DNA of 64,000 nucleotides from CAIWMF01 sp964402065 (GTDB taxonomy: Bacteria; Verrucomicrobiota; Verrucomicrobiia; Chthoniobacterales; UBA6821): NCBI GenBank assembly GCA_964402065.1, contig CAYOAN010000007.1:1-64000 (forward strand), given 5' to 3'. Each line of letters opens with the position of its first letter. Positions within the stretch are counted from its first letter, which is position 1. The position numbers were made by a program, and so were the translations under genes. Below the pieces are notes generated by a model, which saw only the letters and a list, made by a program, of their open reading frames with translations, had not been told where the DNA came from and did no database searches. Positions 8,335 through 17,323 of this stretch are shown here, in pieces.

Positions 8335-9555
8335 TTATTTAGCAGCTGGTGAAGCAGCTGGCGCAGGGTTTTTGCCAACAACTTTAGCGGCAGCAGCAGT
8401 AGCAGCTGGCTTCATAGGAAGAGGCATTGGAGGAGGCGCAGGAAGAGTATTTTCAACCTTAGCTGTCTGACGAAGCTGTTGCATAAAAGCTTTGAAAGCA
8501 GCACGTCGTTTTTGATTTTGCAAATAAGCAACAATGTTTTGTTTTGCTTCTGCAAATGGCATGGTACCAGCAGCCTTTTTACCTGTTACTTTAATAATGT
8601 GATAACCATATTTTGTTTTAACAGGAGTTTGGCTCACATCTCCTTCTTTCATTCCAAAAGCAGCCGTAGCGAACTCAGGAACCATTTGTTCCTTAGTAAA
8701 AAACCCAAGATCTCCTCCACGTTGCTTAGCACCAGGCTCCTCGGAAAGTTCAGAAGCAAGCTTTGAAAAGTCTTCTCCTTTGTTTGCTCGAGCAATGGCA
8801 GCTTTGGCTGCCTCTTCTTTTGCTTTTGCAGTTTTAGCATTTTCTTCTTTTGCTTTTGCAGCTTTAGCCATGGCTTCTTTGTCTTTAGTAATCACTTCAG
8901 GAGGGGCCGGCGGAACCATGAATAAAATATGAGATGCCTTAACCATGTCTGGATTCTCAAATTGCTTAATGTTGTCCTTATAGAATTTTTCTGCTTCAGC
9001 ATCAGTCACTTCATCCTTGCCTTTGATTTGAGATTTAATCCAGTCGGTCTGGCGCATTGACTTCTTCAAATTTGCAGTGAACTGCTCCATAGTTTGCCCC
9101 GACTCTTTTAACTTAGCGTTAAAAACATCAGGAGAAGGAAATTGCTTTTTAATTTTCTCAACCTCTGCATTGACATCAGCATCAGAAACCTGAACATTAG
9201 CTGACTTTTTATCGACCAGCTTTTCCATAATCAGACCATCAAGAATCTGGCGATAAGCCATGATCTTTTGATCGGCAGTTAAGGTAGATGGATTCACCCT
9301 GCTAGCATTTAAAGCGTCTTTAAAAGCCTTCTCTAATTCTTCCTTAGAAATTTTAGTACCATCGACAGTAGCAACCGGATCTTTTAAAGCAATAACCGCA
9401 GAAGTAGCGCCTGCAGCCGGAGTATTAACAGAAACAACAGGCGGCTTTGCTGGAACAGCCACAGCCGGGACTGCTGATGCCGATGCAGGGGCATTATCAG
9501 CATGAACTAAACCAACGGTGGAAAGAATAATAGCAAGTAAGGCAAAATTTTTCAT
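8335..9555 (-). CDS. SurA/PpiC-like periplasmic peptidyl-prolyl isomerase
   Basis: A 406-residue exported chaperone. The signal peptide (about 1-20, ending LVHADNA) is followed by an Ala/Pro/Val-rich linker, a helical SurA_N-like domain (about 65-195), then a parvulin domain starting at MVKASHILFMV and ending near KYGYHIIKVTG. The parvulin domain is interrupted by a charged Ala/Lys/Glu helical insert with repeated AKAKEE units (about 250-285). The C-terminal tail is again Pro/Ala-rich. The role is folding of outer-membrane and periplasmic proteins. A start 15 codons upstream is open but would place charged residues ahead of the signal peptide, so the internal ATG is used. Confidence 0.9.
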   Translation of the reverse strand: MKNFALLAIILSTVGLVHADNAPASASAVPAVAVPAKPPVVSVNTPAAGATSAVIALKDPVATVDGTKISKEELEKAFKDALNASRVNPSTLTADQKIMAYRQILDGLIMEKLVDKKSANVQVSDADVNAEVEKIKKQFPSPDVFNAKLKESGQTMEQFTANLKKSMRQTDWIKSQIKGKDEVTDAEAEKFYKDNIKQFENPDMVKASHILFMVPPAPPEVITKDKEAMAKAAKAKEENAKTAKAKEEAAKAAIARANKGEDFSKLASELSEEPGAKQRGGDLGFFTKEQMVPEFATAAFGMKEGDVSQTPVKTKYGYHIIKVTGKKAAGTMPFAEAKQNIVAYLQNQKRRAAFKAFMQQLRQTAKVENTLPAPPPMPLPMKPAATAAAAKVVGKNPAPAASPAAK

Positions 9556-9675
9556 GGGCTTAATAATTTGGATAGATAAAAATGCCACGAGCCCCCCCAA
9601 AGCGCCAGTGTATTTTTTAAATTTTTTTTATTTTCTTGATTGCAGGAAGGCTACCTTGAAAAATAGCCATCCTTT

Positions 9676-9757
9676 GCTCACGTGGCGAAATTGGCAGACG
9701 CGTACGTCTCAGAAGCGTATGGGTAATTCCATGGAGGTTCGAGTCCTCTCGTGAGCA
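9676..9757 (+). tRNA. tRNA-Leu (anticodon CAG)
   Basis: The acceptor stem GCTCACG/CGTGAGC pairs fully. The D arm has GCGAAATTGGCAGACGC, the anticodon arm TACGT-CTCAGAA-GCGTA gives anticodon CAG, a long class-II variable arm (TGGGTAATTCCA) follows, and the T arm loop is TTCGAGT. The discriminator is A and the CCA end is not encoded, so it must be added enzymatically. It lies 120 bp from the divergent SurA-like gene. Confidence 0.93.
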
Positions 9758-9976
9758 CTCCGCTTATAATATCACAGGAAATAAAAGTTTAAGTTATAGC
9801 CATATTCCTTTGAGACCACAGAAAAGATCGAAAAAGTTTTTAGAAAAGGCAAGAGCAAGGACAGAGTGCTATCCGTAATCATGAGAGGAATGAAAACGCG
9901 GCTTTTTTTAAAAGGATCAAACTAATAGCCCGCTTTTTTTGCTATTTCCAAATTTTAACTCAGCCCTTTCATTGAC

Positions 9977-10675
9977 ATGTCGTATTCACAGCCAGACCCC
10001 ACTTCTATCAGAGAGCTTTTCTCAACCATTGCTACCCGTTATGAACTTGCTAATCACGTACTTTGCGGAGGACTCGACTTCTGGTGGCGTCATGTTACAG
10101 GACGAGCAGTGGCAAAATTCAAGCCACAACAAATTTTAGACGTTGCTACGGGAAGCGGCGACCTGGCAGGTGCCCTTCTTAAAAAAATCCCTTCAGCACA
10201 CGTTACAGGTATTGATTTTTGTGAAGAAATGTTAGCTCAAGCTGCTAAAAAAAAGATTTCCAGATTAACTTTACTCACCGCTGATGGACTAGCGCTCCCC
10301 TTTCCTGATGAAAGCTATGATGCGGTAACCATCGCCTTTGGATTACGCAACATGGCTTCTTGGGAAAAAGGCCTTCACGAGATGCAACGCGTCTTACGTG
10401 CAGGAGCACCTCTCTTCATTCTTGATTTTTCTTTACCAACAGCCCCTATCCTGAAGCAGCTCTATCGCTTCTATCTTCACCATCTTTTGCCACGAATGGC
10501 TGGTTTGATAACAGGGCAGGCTGAAGCTTATTCCTACATGGCTGATTCTATTGAACAATTTCCATCAAGAAAAAAAATGTGTTCCCTTTTGGAACAATGC
10601 GGCTTTGAGAAAGCAACATTTAAGCCCATGACCTTGGGCATCGTCACGTTATATGTTGCATTAAAAGTTTCCTGA
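9977..10675 (+). CDS. ubiE: Demethylmenaquinone/ubiquinone C-methyltransferase
   Basis: A 232-residue class I SAM-dependent methyltransferase of the UbiE/MenG family. SAM motif I is DVATGSGDLAG, and the family signature AFGLRNMASWEKGLHEMQRVLR is present, as is the N-terminal RYELANHVLCGGLDFWWR. It methylates the quinone ring late in menaquinone or ubiquinone synthesis. No other quinone gene is adjacent, so the quinone type is not settled here. It is followed after 43 bp by an MFS transporter gene on the same strand. Confidence 0.93.
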   Translation: MSYSQPDPTSIRELFSTIATRYELANHVLCGGLDFWWRHVTGRAVAKFKPQQILDVATGSGDLAGALLKKIPSAHVTGIDFCEEMLAQAAKKKISRLTLLTADGLALPFPDESYDAVTIAFGLRNMASWEKGLHEMQRVLRAGAPLFILDFSLPTAPILKQLYRFYLHHLLPRMAGLITGQAEAYSYMADSIEQFPSRKKMCSLLEQCGFEKATFKPMTLGIVTLYVALKVS

Positions 10676-10718
10676 AAATTTTCTGTAGCCCCCAGCGTGC
10701 AAGCGATACTCTGGATCC

Positions 10719-11924
10719 ATGCCTGGTACTTTTACACCCTTAAAGCATCGCGTTTTTCGCTATTTTTGGATTGTTAATTTGACCTCCAACATTGGGACAT
10801 GGATGCATATTGTTGCTGCTGCTTGGCTGATGACTTCATTAACAAGTTCTCCAACATTAATTGCCTTGCTTCAAACAGCATTAACATTGCCTGTCTTCTT
10901 TTTTTCTATTCCCGGAGGCATGCTCGCTGATTTTTTTCCTTTAAAAAAATTTCTTTGTTTTACACAAACATGGATGGCTCTTGCCGCTTTAACACTCACG
11001 TTCATGACATTTTTTCATCTCGTGACTCCATGGTCCCTGTTGAGTATCACTTTTTTATTGGGGGCTGGAGCAGCTCTTAATATACCGGCCATGCAAACAG
11101 CCATCACAACAATGGTTCCAGAAGAAGATTTAAGAGAGGCCAGCACCCTCAACAGCATTGGCTTTAATACTGCTCGCGTTGTGGGCCCAGCGCTGGGGGG
11201 CTGTCTCGTGGCACTAAACGGCCCTTTCTTAGTCTTCATGATTGATACGCTTTCCTTCCTCGGAGTGATCTTTTTTTTCCTTTGGCTTTATGAACACCCT
11301 CAAAATCGATCTGCCTCTCACAGCAGTATTAAAGCAAGTTTGCTAGGTTTTTCTGCGATTATAAAGCACGGTCATTTCAAAAATATTATTAAAAGAACTT
11401 CTGTTTTTTTCTTTTGCGGCAGTATTATTTGGGCTCTCTCCCCTATCATTGCTAAAGCTCAGCTGGGAGAAGGAATTGTCTCTTACACTCATTTTGTCAC
11501 GTGTTTAGGCCTAGGAGCAGTTACGGGAGGTCTTTGCTTGGCCTCCTTGCGCCGTCAACTTTCTGATGAAAAACTGACCTTCAGTGTGCTTATCTTACTC
11601 TCTTTTTTATTAAGCAGCCTTTTGCTTTCTAAAAATCATTGGGTAACTTATGGAATTCTGATTTTGATTGGGTTCACCTGGATTACCTCTGCCTCTACTT
11701 TTGTCACCACTGTTCTTAAAATATTCCCAGATCACCTCAAGTCCCGCGCCTTTTCAATTTATTGGGTTTTTTTTAATGGAAGCGTTGCTATTGGGAGTGC
11801 TACATGGGGGAAGGTTGCTTCCCTTTCTCATTGTTCAATAGCGTTACTCAGCTGCAGCATTCTCGCGCTTGCAAGCGCTTTCTTTGCTAGAAAGTGGGAG
11901 ATAGGAAAAAAAGAAACACTCTAA
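10719..11924 (+). CDS. Major facilitator superfamily exporter
   Basis: A 401-residue membrane protein with 10-12 predicted hydrophobic helices. The N-terminus (FRYFWIVNLTSNIGTWMHIV), the loop FSIPGGMLADFFPLKK and VPEEDLREASTLNSIGFNTAR are typical of the EntS/DUF894 branch, which includes siderophore and small-molecule exporters. The substrate is unknown. The last four bases overlap the convergent RNase D gene. No accessory periplasmic or outer-membrane partner is nearby. Confidence 0.85.
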   Translation: MPGTFTPLKHRVFRYFWIVNLTSNIGTWMHIVAAAWLMTSLTSSPTLIALLQTALTLPVFFFSIPGGMLADFFPLKKFLCFTQTWMALAALTLTFMTFFHLVTPWSLLSITFLLGAGAALNIPAMQTAITTMVPEEDLREASTLNSIGFNTARVVGPALGGCLVALNGPFLVFMIDTLSFLGVIFFFLWLYEHPQNRSASHSSIKASLLGFSAIIKHGHFKNIIKRTSVFFFCGSIIWALSPIIAKAQLGEGIVSYTHFVTCLGLGAVTGGLCLASLRRQLSDEKLTFSVLILLSFLLSSLLLSKNHWVTYGILILIGFTWITSASTFVTTVLKIFPDHLKSRAFSIYWVFFNGSVAIGSATWGKVASLSHCSIALLSCSILALASAFFARKWEIGKKETL

Positions 11925-12964
11925 ATTCCCAACAAAGCTCGCTGCCATGGCAACAATGCAGGTGCTTCACTATTTTTAGCAATAGCTTCTAGAGCAGCTT
12001 TCGAAGCCAGGATAGAAGCATCCAAGTCGAGTTCTTGTGCTTTCCGATCTCGTAACTCTTTTAATTGACGGAAAGCCTCAGCCTCTTTTTTGCTAATAAC
12101 AACACGTACAGGAATAATTTCTTTGGGCCACTCCTCTTCTGGTATAGTTAAGGCTTTTTCTAGCATTTCTTGAAAGCGAAGAGCACGATCTTGAGGAAAT
12201 TTAGGCACACTCCATTTTTTTCCTGCAACAACCTGCTCTGCAATTTGCAACATTTCTTCATGTGACATGAGATAAAAAGGAGGCTTATCCCATAAACGTG
12301 CTTCCGCATCTCGCCAATGCCATATTGCGCGAAGCAATGCCCACGCCTGAGGTGTGAGTTTAACATACCCAGAAATACGCCAAAGCATTTCCTCATCACG
12401 CTTTTTTACCCCTCGAGTCGCTCGGATCATACGATCCCTCGATTGCACAAACCATTCGTAACGATCAAGCTCTTCTAACCTTTCTTCAAAAATATCAGCT
12501 AGATCCAAAAGATAGCGAACGTCATTCAAGGCATATTGTACCATTTGCTTGGAAAGCGGCCGTTGTCCCCAATTGGCCTTGCGAGAGGCTTTAGAAAGCT
12601 CCACACCAAAATACTTTTTGATTAATGAGGCCAACCCAACATGTGGTTCACCACAAAGGCGCGCAGCAATCATCGTATCAAAAATTTGGTCATCGGGAAA
12701 TGTTCCGGAACGACGCAGCAGGCGAAGATCATAATCAGCATCATGAAAAACCAATCTCTTTCCTTCCAATGATGCAAAAAAATCAGGCATCACAATTTTT
12801 GACAGTGGATCAAGGAGCTGCAACTTTTCTGGCCAGCCAATTTGAACAAGGCAAAGCTTCTCAAAATAGCAATGAAGGCTGTCAGCTTCTGTATCAAGAG
12901 CGATTTGAGTTTGAGATGCTAACTCCGCTAAAAAATCACGAAAGAAGGAATCGTCAGCAATCAT
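11921..12964 (-). CDS. rnd: Ribonuclease D
   Basis: A 347-residue 3'-5' exoribonuclease of the DEDDy family. The three exonuclease motifs are visible: DTEADSL near residue 20, HDADYDLRLL near 75, and YALNDVRYLLDL near 145, where the Tyr and Asp fit DEDDy. An HRDC-like helical domain follows at about 205-285. RNase D trims tRNA 3' ends and other stable RNAs. The start is preceded by no Shine-Dalgarno. The 3' end overlaps the convergent MFS gene by four bases. Confidence 0.9.
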   Translation of the reverse strand: MIADDSFFRDFLAELASQTQIALDTEADSLHCYFEKLCLVQIGWPEKLQLLDPLSKIVMPDFFASLEGKRLVFHDADYDLRLLRRSGTFPDDQIFDTMIAARLCGEPHVGLASLIKKYFGVELSKASRKANWGQRPLSKQMVQYALNDVRYLLDLADIFEERLEELDRYEWFVQSRDRMIRATRGVKKRDEEMLWRISGYVKLTPQAWALLRAIWHWRDAEARLWDKPPFYLMSHEEMLQIAEQVVAGKKWSVPKFPQDRALRFQEMLEKALTIPEEEWPKEIIPVRVVISKKEAEAFRQLKELRDRKAQELDLDASILASKAALEAIAKNSEAPALLPWQRALLGI

Positions 12965-12995
12965 CTCTAAAACCGGTTTAGGATTAACTTATAAA

Positions 12996-13021
12996 GGGCC
13001 TTGTTAAAAAGACAAGGCTCA
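12996..13021 (-). terminator. Terminator hairpin after nuoC
   Basis: On the minus strand GAGCCTTGT and ACAAGGCCC pair around a T-rich loop, followed by TTTATAAG. The hairpin begins inside the nuoC stop codon and would end the nuoB-nuoC transcript. The T-tract is short, so efficiency is uncertain. Confidence 0.5.
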
Positions 13022-13630
13022 TAGCTCAGGAATAAATTTTTCTTGCGCTTGACGAGCTTCTTCTGGAGCGCGATGTCGCGGCTCTCGAACCTCGGTATTT
13101 CCTGATGAAGGAGTTGTTACAAAAGGACCTCCTTGCAACGGTGCTTCTTCAGAAAAGGCAACTTCCGGCATCTCACTTGGCTTTCCTTCAAGAGGAAAAT
13201 CTTTTCTTAGTGGAAAATAAGGATATCCATCCCACATGAGAATACGTCGCAAATCAGGATGTCCCTCAAAGAGAATACCCATCATATCGAAAATCTCACG
13301 CTCGTGCCAATTAGCTGTTGGCCAGAGATCATTAACTGTTGGCATTTTGGGGTCAACCTCAGGAAGCCTGCATTTTAAACGGAGAGCAATGCGGTCGTTG
13401 AGAGAATAAAGTTGATAAACCATTTCAAAACGATTCTCCTCACCAAGGTGATCAACGCTAGAAAGATCGAGTAGCATATTAAAGCCAAGCTCATCACGAC
13501 AAAAACGAGCGATGTCATGGAGACGTTCTGTGGCAACATGGAACGTTGTTTCGCCTCTAAATTCTTTTTTGTCCAAAATCTCAGACAAAAAATTTTCTTC
13601 AATTTTTTTTGCGGCTTCAGCAAGAGTCAT
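13019..13630 (-). CDS. nuoC: NADH-quinone oxidoreductase subunit C
   Basis: A 203-residue complex I subunit of the 30-kDa family. The signature ANWHEREIFDMMGILFEGHP followed by LRRILMWDGY and PLRKDFPL is intact near residues 95-140. NuoC is part of the peripheral arm at the quinone-binding junction. The C-terminal 50 residues are a polar extension without the NuoD fusion seen in enterobacteria. Only nuoB lies next to it. Neither nuoA nor nuoD is in this window, so the complex I genes are split or the pair serves another complex. Confidence 0.92.
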   Translation of the reverse strand: MTLAEAAKKIEENFLSEILDKKEFRGETTFHVATERLHDIARFCRDELGFNMLLDLSSVDHLGEENRFEMVYQLYSLNDRIALRLKCRLPEVDPKMPTVNDLWPTANWHEREIFDMMGILFEGHPDLRRILMWDGYPYFPLRKDFPLEGKPSEMPEVAFSEEAPLQGGPFVTTPSSGNTEVREPRHRAPEEARQAQEKFIPEL

Positions 13631-13638
13631 AGGAAAAA

Positions 13639-14172
13639 TTATAATGATTTTAACAAAGCACGTTTTTGATCAAGAAGAGAGTGTTCTGTCATGATCTTAT
13701 TTTGAAGCTTCATCAGTCCATCTAGCAATGCCTCTGGGCGCGGAGGACAACCTGAAATATAAACATCAACAGGAATAACTTGATCGACTCCTTGTAAAAC
13801 CGAATAGCTACGGTACATTCCACCACTTGAGGCACAAGCTCCCATCGCAATCACCCATTTTGGCTCTGGCATCTGTTCATAAATGCGTTTCACAGAAAGT
13901 GCCATCTTATAGGTCACTGTCCCCGCAACAATCATGACATCAGATTGACGCGGAGAAAAACGCATGACTTCCGCACCAAAGCGGGAAATATCAAACCGTG
14001 AAGAGGAAGCCGCCATCAGCTCAATCGCGCAACAAGCAAGTCCCATTGGCATCGGCCAAAGAGAATTTTTTCTCATCCAGTTGATAGCAGCATCAAGCTT
14101 GGTGATGATGATATTCCCTTCGATCTTTGAATCGTAGGCGACAGGCTGAGTAACGATTGTTGATTGATGCAT
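13639..14172 (-). CDS. nuoB: NADH-quinone oxidoreductase subunit B
   Basis: A 177-residue complex I subunit that carries iron-sulfur cluster N2. The cluster cysteines are visible in GLACCAIELMA and in the later segments MGACASSGGMY and SGCPPRPEALLDGLMKLQ. It passes electrons to quinone at the membrane interface. It is upstream of nuoC by 8 bp. In place of nuoA there is a 59-codon ORF with one hydrophobic helix, followed by an intergenic repeat. Confidence 0.95.
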   Translation of the reverse strand: MHQSTIVTQPVAYDSKIEGNIIITKLDAAINWMRKNSLWPMPMGLACCAIELMAASSSRFDISRFGAEVMRFSPRQSDVMIVAGTVTYKMALSVKRIYEQMPEPKWVIAMGACASSGGMYRSYSVLQGVDQVIPVDVYISGCPPRPEALLDGLMKLQNKIMTEHSLLDQKRALLKSL

Positions 14173-14181
14173 GCGGCGATT

Positions 14182-14361
14182 TTAAAGGTATTGAAAGATT
14201 AGGACAAGGAAGAAGAAAATTAATATTTGTCGACCTAAAGCTAAGAATCTTCTTATAGGAAAACGCTCTATGCTTCGATTTAATTCCTCCATAATATCTT
14301 GACGCTGTCGCCGCCTTATATTGATCACACTAAGAATAGTGGCTTTTATATGTTCTAACAT
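14182..14361 (-). CDS. Small membrane ORF upstream of nuoB
   Basis: A 59-codon ORF that starts with ATG (MLEHIKATILSVINIRRRQ) and ends 9 bp before nuoB. The first 45 residues are basic and amphipathic, and residues 45-59 (QILIFFFLVLIFQYL) form one hydrophobic helix at the C-terminus. It occupies the place where nuoA would normally lie, but at half the length of NuoA and with one helix instead of three, it shows no NuoA signature. It could be a small tail-anchored protein, a NuoA relic, or chance. No Shine-Dalgarno is seen, but most genes here lack one. Confidence 0.35.
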   Translation of the reverse strand: MLEHIKATILSVINIRRRQRQDIMEELNRSIERFPIRRFLALGRQILIFFFLVLIFQYL

Positions 14362-14454
14362 TTCGACTCGCTGCTGCTCTTGCTCTGCATCTAGAGCTGG
14401 TTAAAAAATTATAGCCGATCCAGTGCGAGGAACGAGGAGCGTAAAAATAGAGCG

Positions 14455-14561
14455 TATAGTGTATTAAATTGAAAAGGGCACGTTAGAAGCGCCGACATTT
14501 TTTCTTAGGACAAGGCCGAAGACCAACGCCATCCCATCAGGATTAACGTCAAATTGAGACT
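14455..14561. repeat. Palindromic MITE-like element, left part
   Basis: It begins TATAGTGTATTAAATTGAAA and matches the left arm of the full copy at 21031-21196 through TTTTTTCTTAGGACAAGGCC. It continues with weaker similarity through the core (ACGCCATCCC, AACGTCAAATTGAGAC). The right arm is missing, and the element abuts the end of the DUF1844 gene at 14564. The remaining stretch 14362-14454 shows nothing recognisable. Confidence 0.7.
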
Positions 14562-14563
14562 AG

Positions 14564-14956
14564 CTAGACTCCGTAGCTTTTCGAAAACTTCTTTTTAGAA
14601 TCATCTTCCCCTTCATTTTTAGAAGGTTCTTCGGAAGGAAATTCTATTTTCTGATCTTCTTCCTTCTCTTCACTACTTCCTGAAACCTGAACAAAGGTCA
14701 TCTGAAGTTCTCCCAAAATTTTATTGAGAATGGTCTCTTCATCTTTTGAAAGATTTCCGCGAGTCTTTTCACGGATTAATTCCAAATGATCAATAAAAAC
14801 ACGCGCAGCCTCTAGATTGATCTCGGTCTCTCCAGTGACAGGATGAGGAATTTTACCCAAGCAGAAAGCTGCTTGTTGCGCTTGCACCATAATAAACTCG
14901 ATGAAGCGTTGGTTAAGTTGACCATCAGTTTGAGTGGAGGATTGTACTTCAGGCAT
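14564..14956 (-). CDS. DUF1844 protein
   Basis: A 130-residue protein from the ATG beginning MPEVQSS. The central region matches the DUF1844 pattern: RFIEFIMVQAQQAAFCLGKI, then a PHPVTGE segment and an Asn-Leu-x2-Ala helix, IDHLELIREKTRGNLSKDE and a final helix. The function of the family is unknown; it is common in Verrucomicrobia, Acidobacteria and Deltaproteobacteria. The last 35 residues are highly acidic and end in a KKKFSKS cluster. The reading frame is open 13 codons upstream, but the internal start places the conserved domain at the usual distance. Confidence 0.8.
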   Translation of the reverse strand: MPEVQSSTQTDGQLNQRFIEFIMVQAQQAAFCLGKIPHPVTGETEINLEAARVFIDHLELIREKTRGNLSKDEETILNKILGELQMTFVQVSGSSEEKEEDQKIEFPSEEPSKNEGEDDSKKKFSKSYGV

Positions 14957-15025
14957 GATTAAAAAAAGTTGAAGAAAAAAGTTACTCTGCCACAAAGTAG
15001 GGAAAGGTAAAGAAGAGAATCGCCA

Positions 15026-17323
15026 TTATATCCCGCGTGGATAATACATTCTAAAATCAGAGCTATGAAAAATTGCTTGCGCTTGTTGCTCTATTAATTG
15101 CTTTTTCTCCTTAAGAGCATCTAACTTTATTTGAAGCCTACTTATCAAATCCCCGCGACGGCGCAGCATAAGATCTATTTGATTCTTGAGAATATCGTAA
15201 GCCCTTGCAGGGGACATTGGCTCCGGAGCAATGATAGTTTCATCAGCCTTCATTGCTTCGGCAGCAGCGGTCGTAGTTGATGATGATGAAGGCGAAGGCT
15301 CCTCTTTTGTGGAATCTGTAGCTGTAGAAATTTTTACCAGAGCAAAAGAATTAAAAAAATTATGCAGTTTTTCCTGTTCTTCTACGTCTATCTCTTGAGC
15401 TTCCTTCATGAGTTTCAAGGTACGCCTATATCCATCATATGGGTTTATCAAATAAGATAGAGCCGTTCTTGCTTTTTCTAATGCAGTCCCAGGAGCGTAA
15501 TGATCCCAAGCATGTTGGGCTGCAGCAGTAACAATAGAAGGCTTAAAAAGAAAAGGAAGAGCTCCACCAGCAGCTCCAATACCACCCAATGTTGGAACAG
15601 TTACAAGCAAGCTCGCATGAGGAAAGAAAGGAATAAGAGCTAAAGTCAGGATGGAGCTGATAACAACTGAACGCTGCACTTCTTTTTCATGTAATCCAAG
15701 TGCATTTCCCATCATTCTCCCTCCCCCAGCACCAAGAACATTAGTAACACTAAAAGCAGTAAGAGAGCTAGCTGCTTGAGTAATAAGACCAGCTTGAGCT
15801 AACGTTGTAATAGTTGCAGTTGTTGCACCAACACAAGCGCCGCAACCTATCTTTGATAACATAATATTTGCAACTGTCTTTGCGACGGCTCCTACACTGC
15901 GCACGACGGTTTCAGCAGCATACCATGCTAATTGATTAAGCGGCTTATTGGAAGATGCTAGCCTTTCATTGACCTCGTCGTGAGTTTGCTCAAAAAACTT
16001 CCGCCTTGCTATACCTTGAAGTAGAAAACGATCATTCTGTAGACAATTCTCGATTTGAGCAGCTCCCTCTGGAATAGAAGTATTATTTTCCTCATACTTT
16101 TTGCTGATTGCGAGAAACATATTACTAATCTCAAGAACGTTGAGAACATCAGTCTTTTGATCAAAGTCTGAAAAAATGTCTCTGACCTGAGGTCCGTAGA
16201 AAGCTTCAAATGCTTCCATCACTAATTTTCTTACTCCTAGATTTTCTTCTCCAGGTGGGATCATTACATTTCGAGCAGTTGTCGTAACACCATCAACTGT
16301 TATGCTAGCACCAGCTGGAATAATGCTTGGAATAACCAATGTATACTGCAACTCTCCTTCAGTCGCAGGAACAATCAAGGGCACAGGTGATTTGCCATTA
16401 TTAAGAATCAAAGGAACCTCGTCCCAACGAATAAGCTGCCCATTAATCTTCAAACCACCCACATGCTGAGCAAAAAAAGACTCTGCCATTGAGGACGGTG
16501 CCACCAAATTACAAGCCTGTAAGCATGCCATTGTTTTACTCGCACGACTTAAACGAGTGAATACATCTCCAGCTTCTTGCTGTAGGTGAGCTTCATACAG
16601 GGAAGCTTGTTCTGCACTATTTTCTGAAGACGCTACCTGCGCCATTTCCTTAGAGGCGATCGTCTCAGCATCTTGCAAAGTTTCATTGCTCCCCTCTTGC
16701 TCCATTTTAGCAACATATTGCTCCATGTTATGAGCTTCTTGAAGTAGAGCAGCAACCTGAGCTCGTTCGCTATGTTCTTGTTCAGAACAGCCCTGTATAA
16801 GAAGTTGGGTCTTTAAAATATGATCTCGTGCGGCTGAATCTTGAGTTTGATGCCACTCATGAATGATATTTACAAATGCTGGATTAATTGTTTTTGCCCG
16901 CTCAACACGTGCTGATGCTTGACTCCTAATACGCTCAATATTTTGACATCTCATTTTCCTTGCTGAGGCCCATTGTTGTAAGAAAGCAGAATCTTCAGCA
17001 ATATTTTGATCTGATTTGGTATCGCTAACTGCGCCTAACTGCCCTTGAAAATTAGAAAGTTCCGAGACTCCCAAGGAAGAAGAAAAAGGCGCTCTATTCT
17101 CCATCTCGCTAGCATCAACACCGGGATGATTATTGGAACTGGGATTATTGCGATTCACTTCGGTCGCAAGACGATTGTGCTCGCGAATGTTAGCAACATC
17201 AGTGCTACCTCCCTCCTCTGGTTGCTGTTTTCTTTGAAAGAAATTAGGCATGGCACTCACGCGAAGTGGTGTCATCAAAAACACAATAAGAATGAAACAA
17301 GTGGGGGCTATTTTTTTATTCAT
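15026..17323 (-). CDS. Large exported protein of unknown function
   Basis: A 765-residue protein I do not recognise. A signal peptide (about 1-25, ending RVSAMP) is followed by a polar, Gln/Glu/Asn-rich, mostly helical region to about residue 270. A beta-rich stretch follows (about 280-350, with LKINGQLIRWDEVPLIL). Two or more hydrophobic, Gly/Ala-rich segments lie at about 480-600, then a helical C-terminus with a Ser/Thr/Ala tract near 680. The start codon abuts the stop of the M16 peptidase gene, so the two are almost certainly co-transcribed. It shares the signal-peptide style (…AMP) with the subtilase at 22950-26210. It may be a surface or membrane-interacting secreted protein. Confidence 0.7.
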   Translation of the reverse strand: MNKKIAPTCFILIVFLMTPLRVSAMPNFFQRKQQPEEGGSTDVANIREHNRLATEVNRNNPSSNNHPGVDASEMENRAPFSSSLGVSELSNFQGQLGAVSDTKSDQNIAEDSAFLQQWASARKMRCQNIERIRSQASARVERAKTINPAFVNIIHEWHQTQDSAARDHILKTQLLIQGCSEQEHSERAQVAALLQEAHNMEQYVAKMEQEGSNETLQDAETIASKEMAQVASSENSAEQASLYEAHLQQEAGDVFTRLSRASKTMACLQACNLVAPSSMAESFFAQHVGGLKINGQLIRWDEVPLILNNGKSPVPLIVPATEGELQYTLVIPSIIPAGASITVDGVTTTARNVMIPPGEENLGVRKLVMEAFEAFYGPQVRDIFSDFDQKTDVLNVLEISNMFLAISKKYEENNTSIPEGAAQIENCLQNDRFLLQGIARRKFFEQTHDEVNERLASSNKPLNQLAWYAAETVVRSVGAVAKTVANIMLSKIGCGACVGATTATITTLAQAGLITQAASSLTAFSVTNVLGAGGGRMMGNALGLHEKEVQRSVVISSILTLALIPFFPHASLLVTVPTLGGIGAAGGALPFLFKPSIVTAAAQHAWDHYAPGTALEKARTALSYLINPYDGYRRTLKLMKEAQEIDVEEQEKLHNFFNSFALVKISTATDSTKEEPSPSSSSTTTAAAEAMKADETIIAPEPMSPARAYDILKNQIDLMLRRRGDLISRLQIKLDALKEKKQLIEQQAQAIFHSSDFRMYYPRGI

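Noticed and set aside
9850..9930. Possible further copy of the palindromic element after the tRNA
   Set aside because: Only short words (GCTATCCG, AGAGCAAG) are shared and no inverted arms are visible, so it stays below what I can support.
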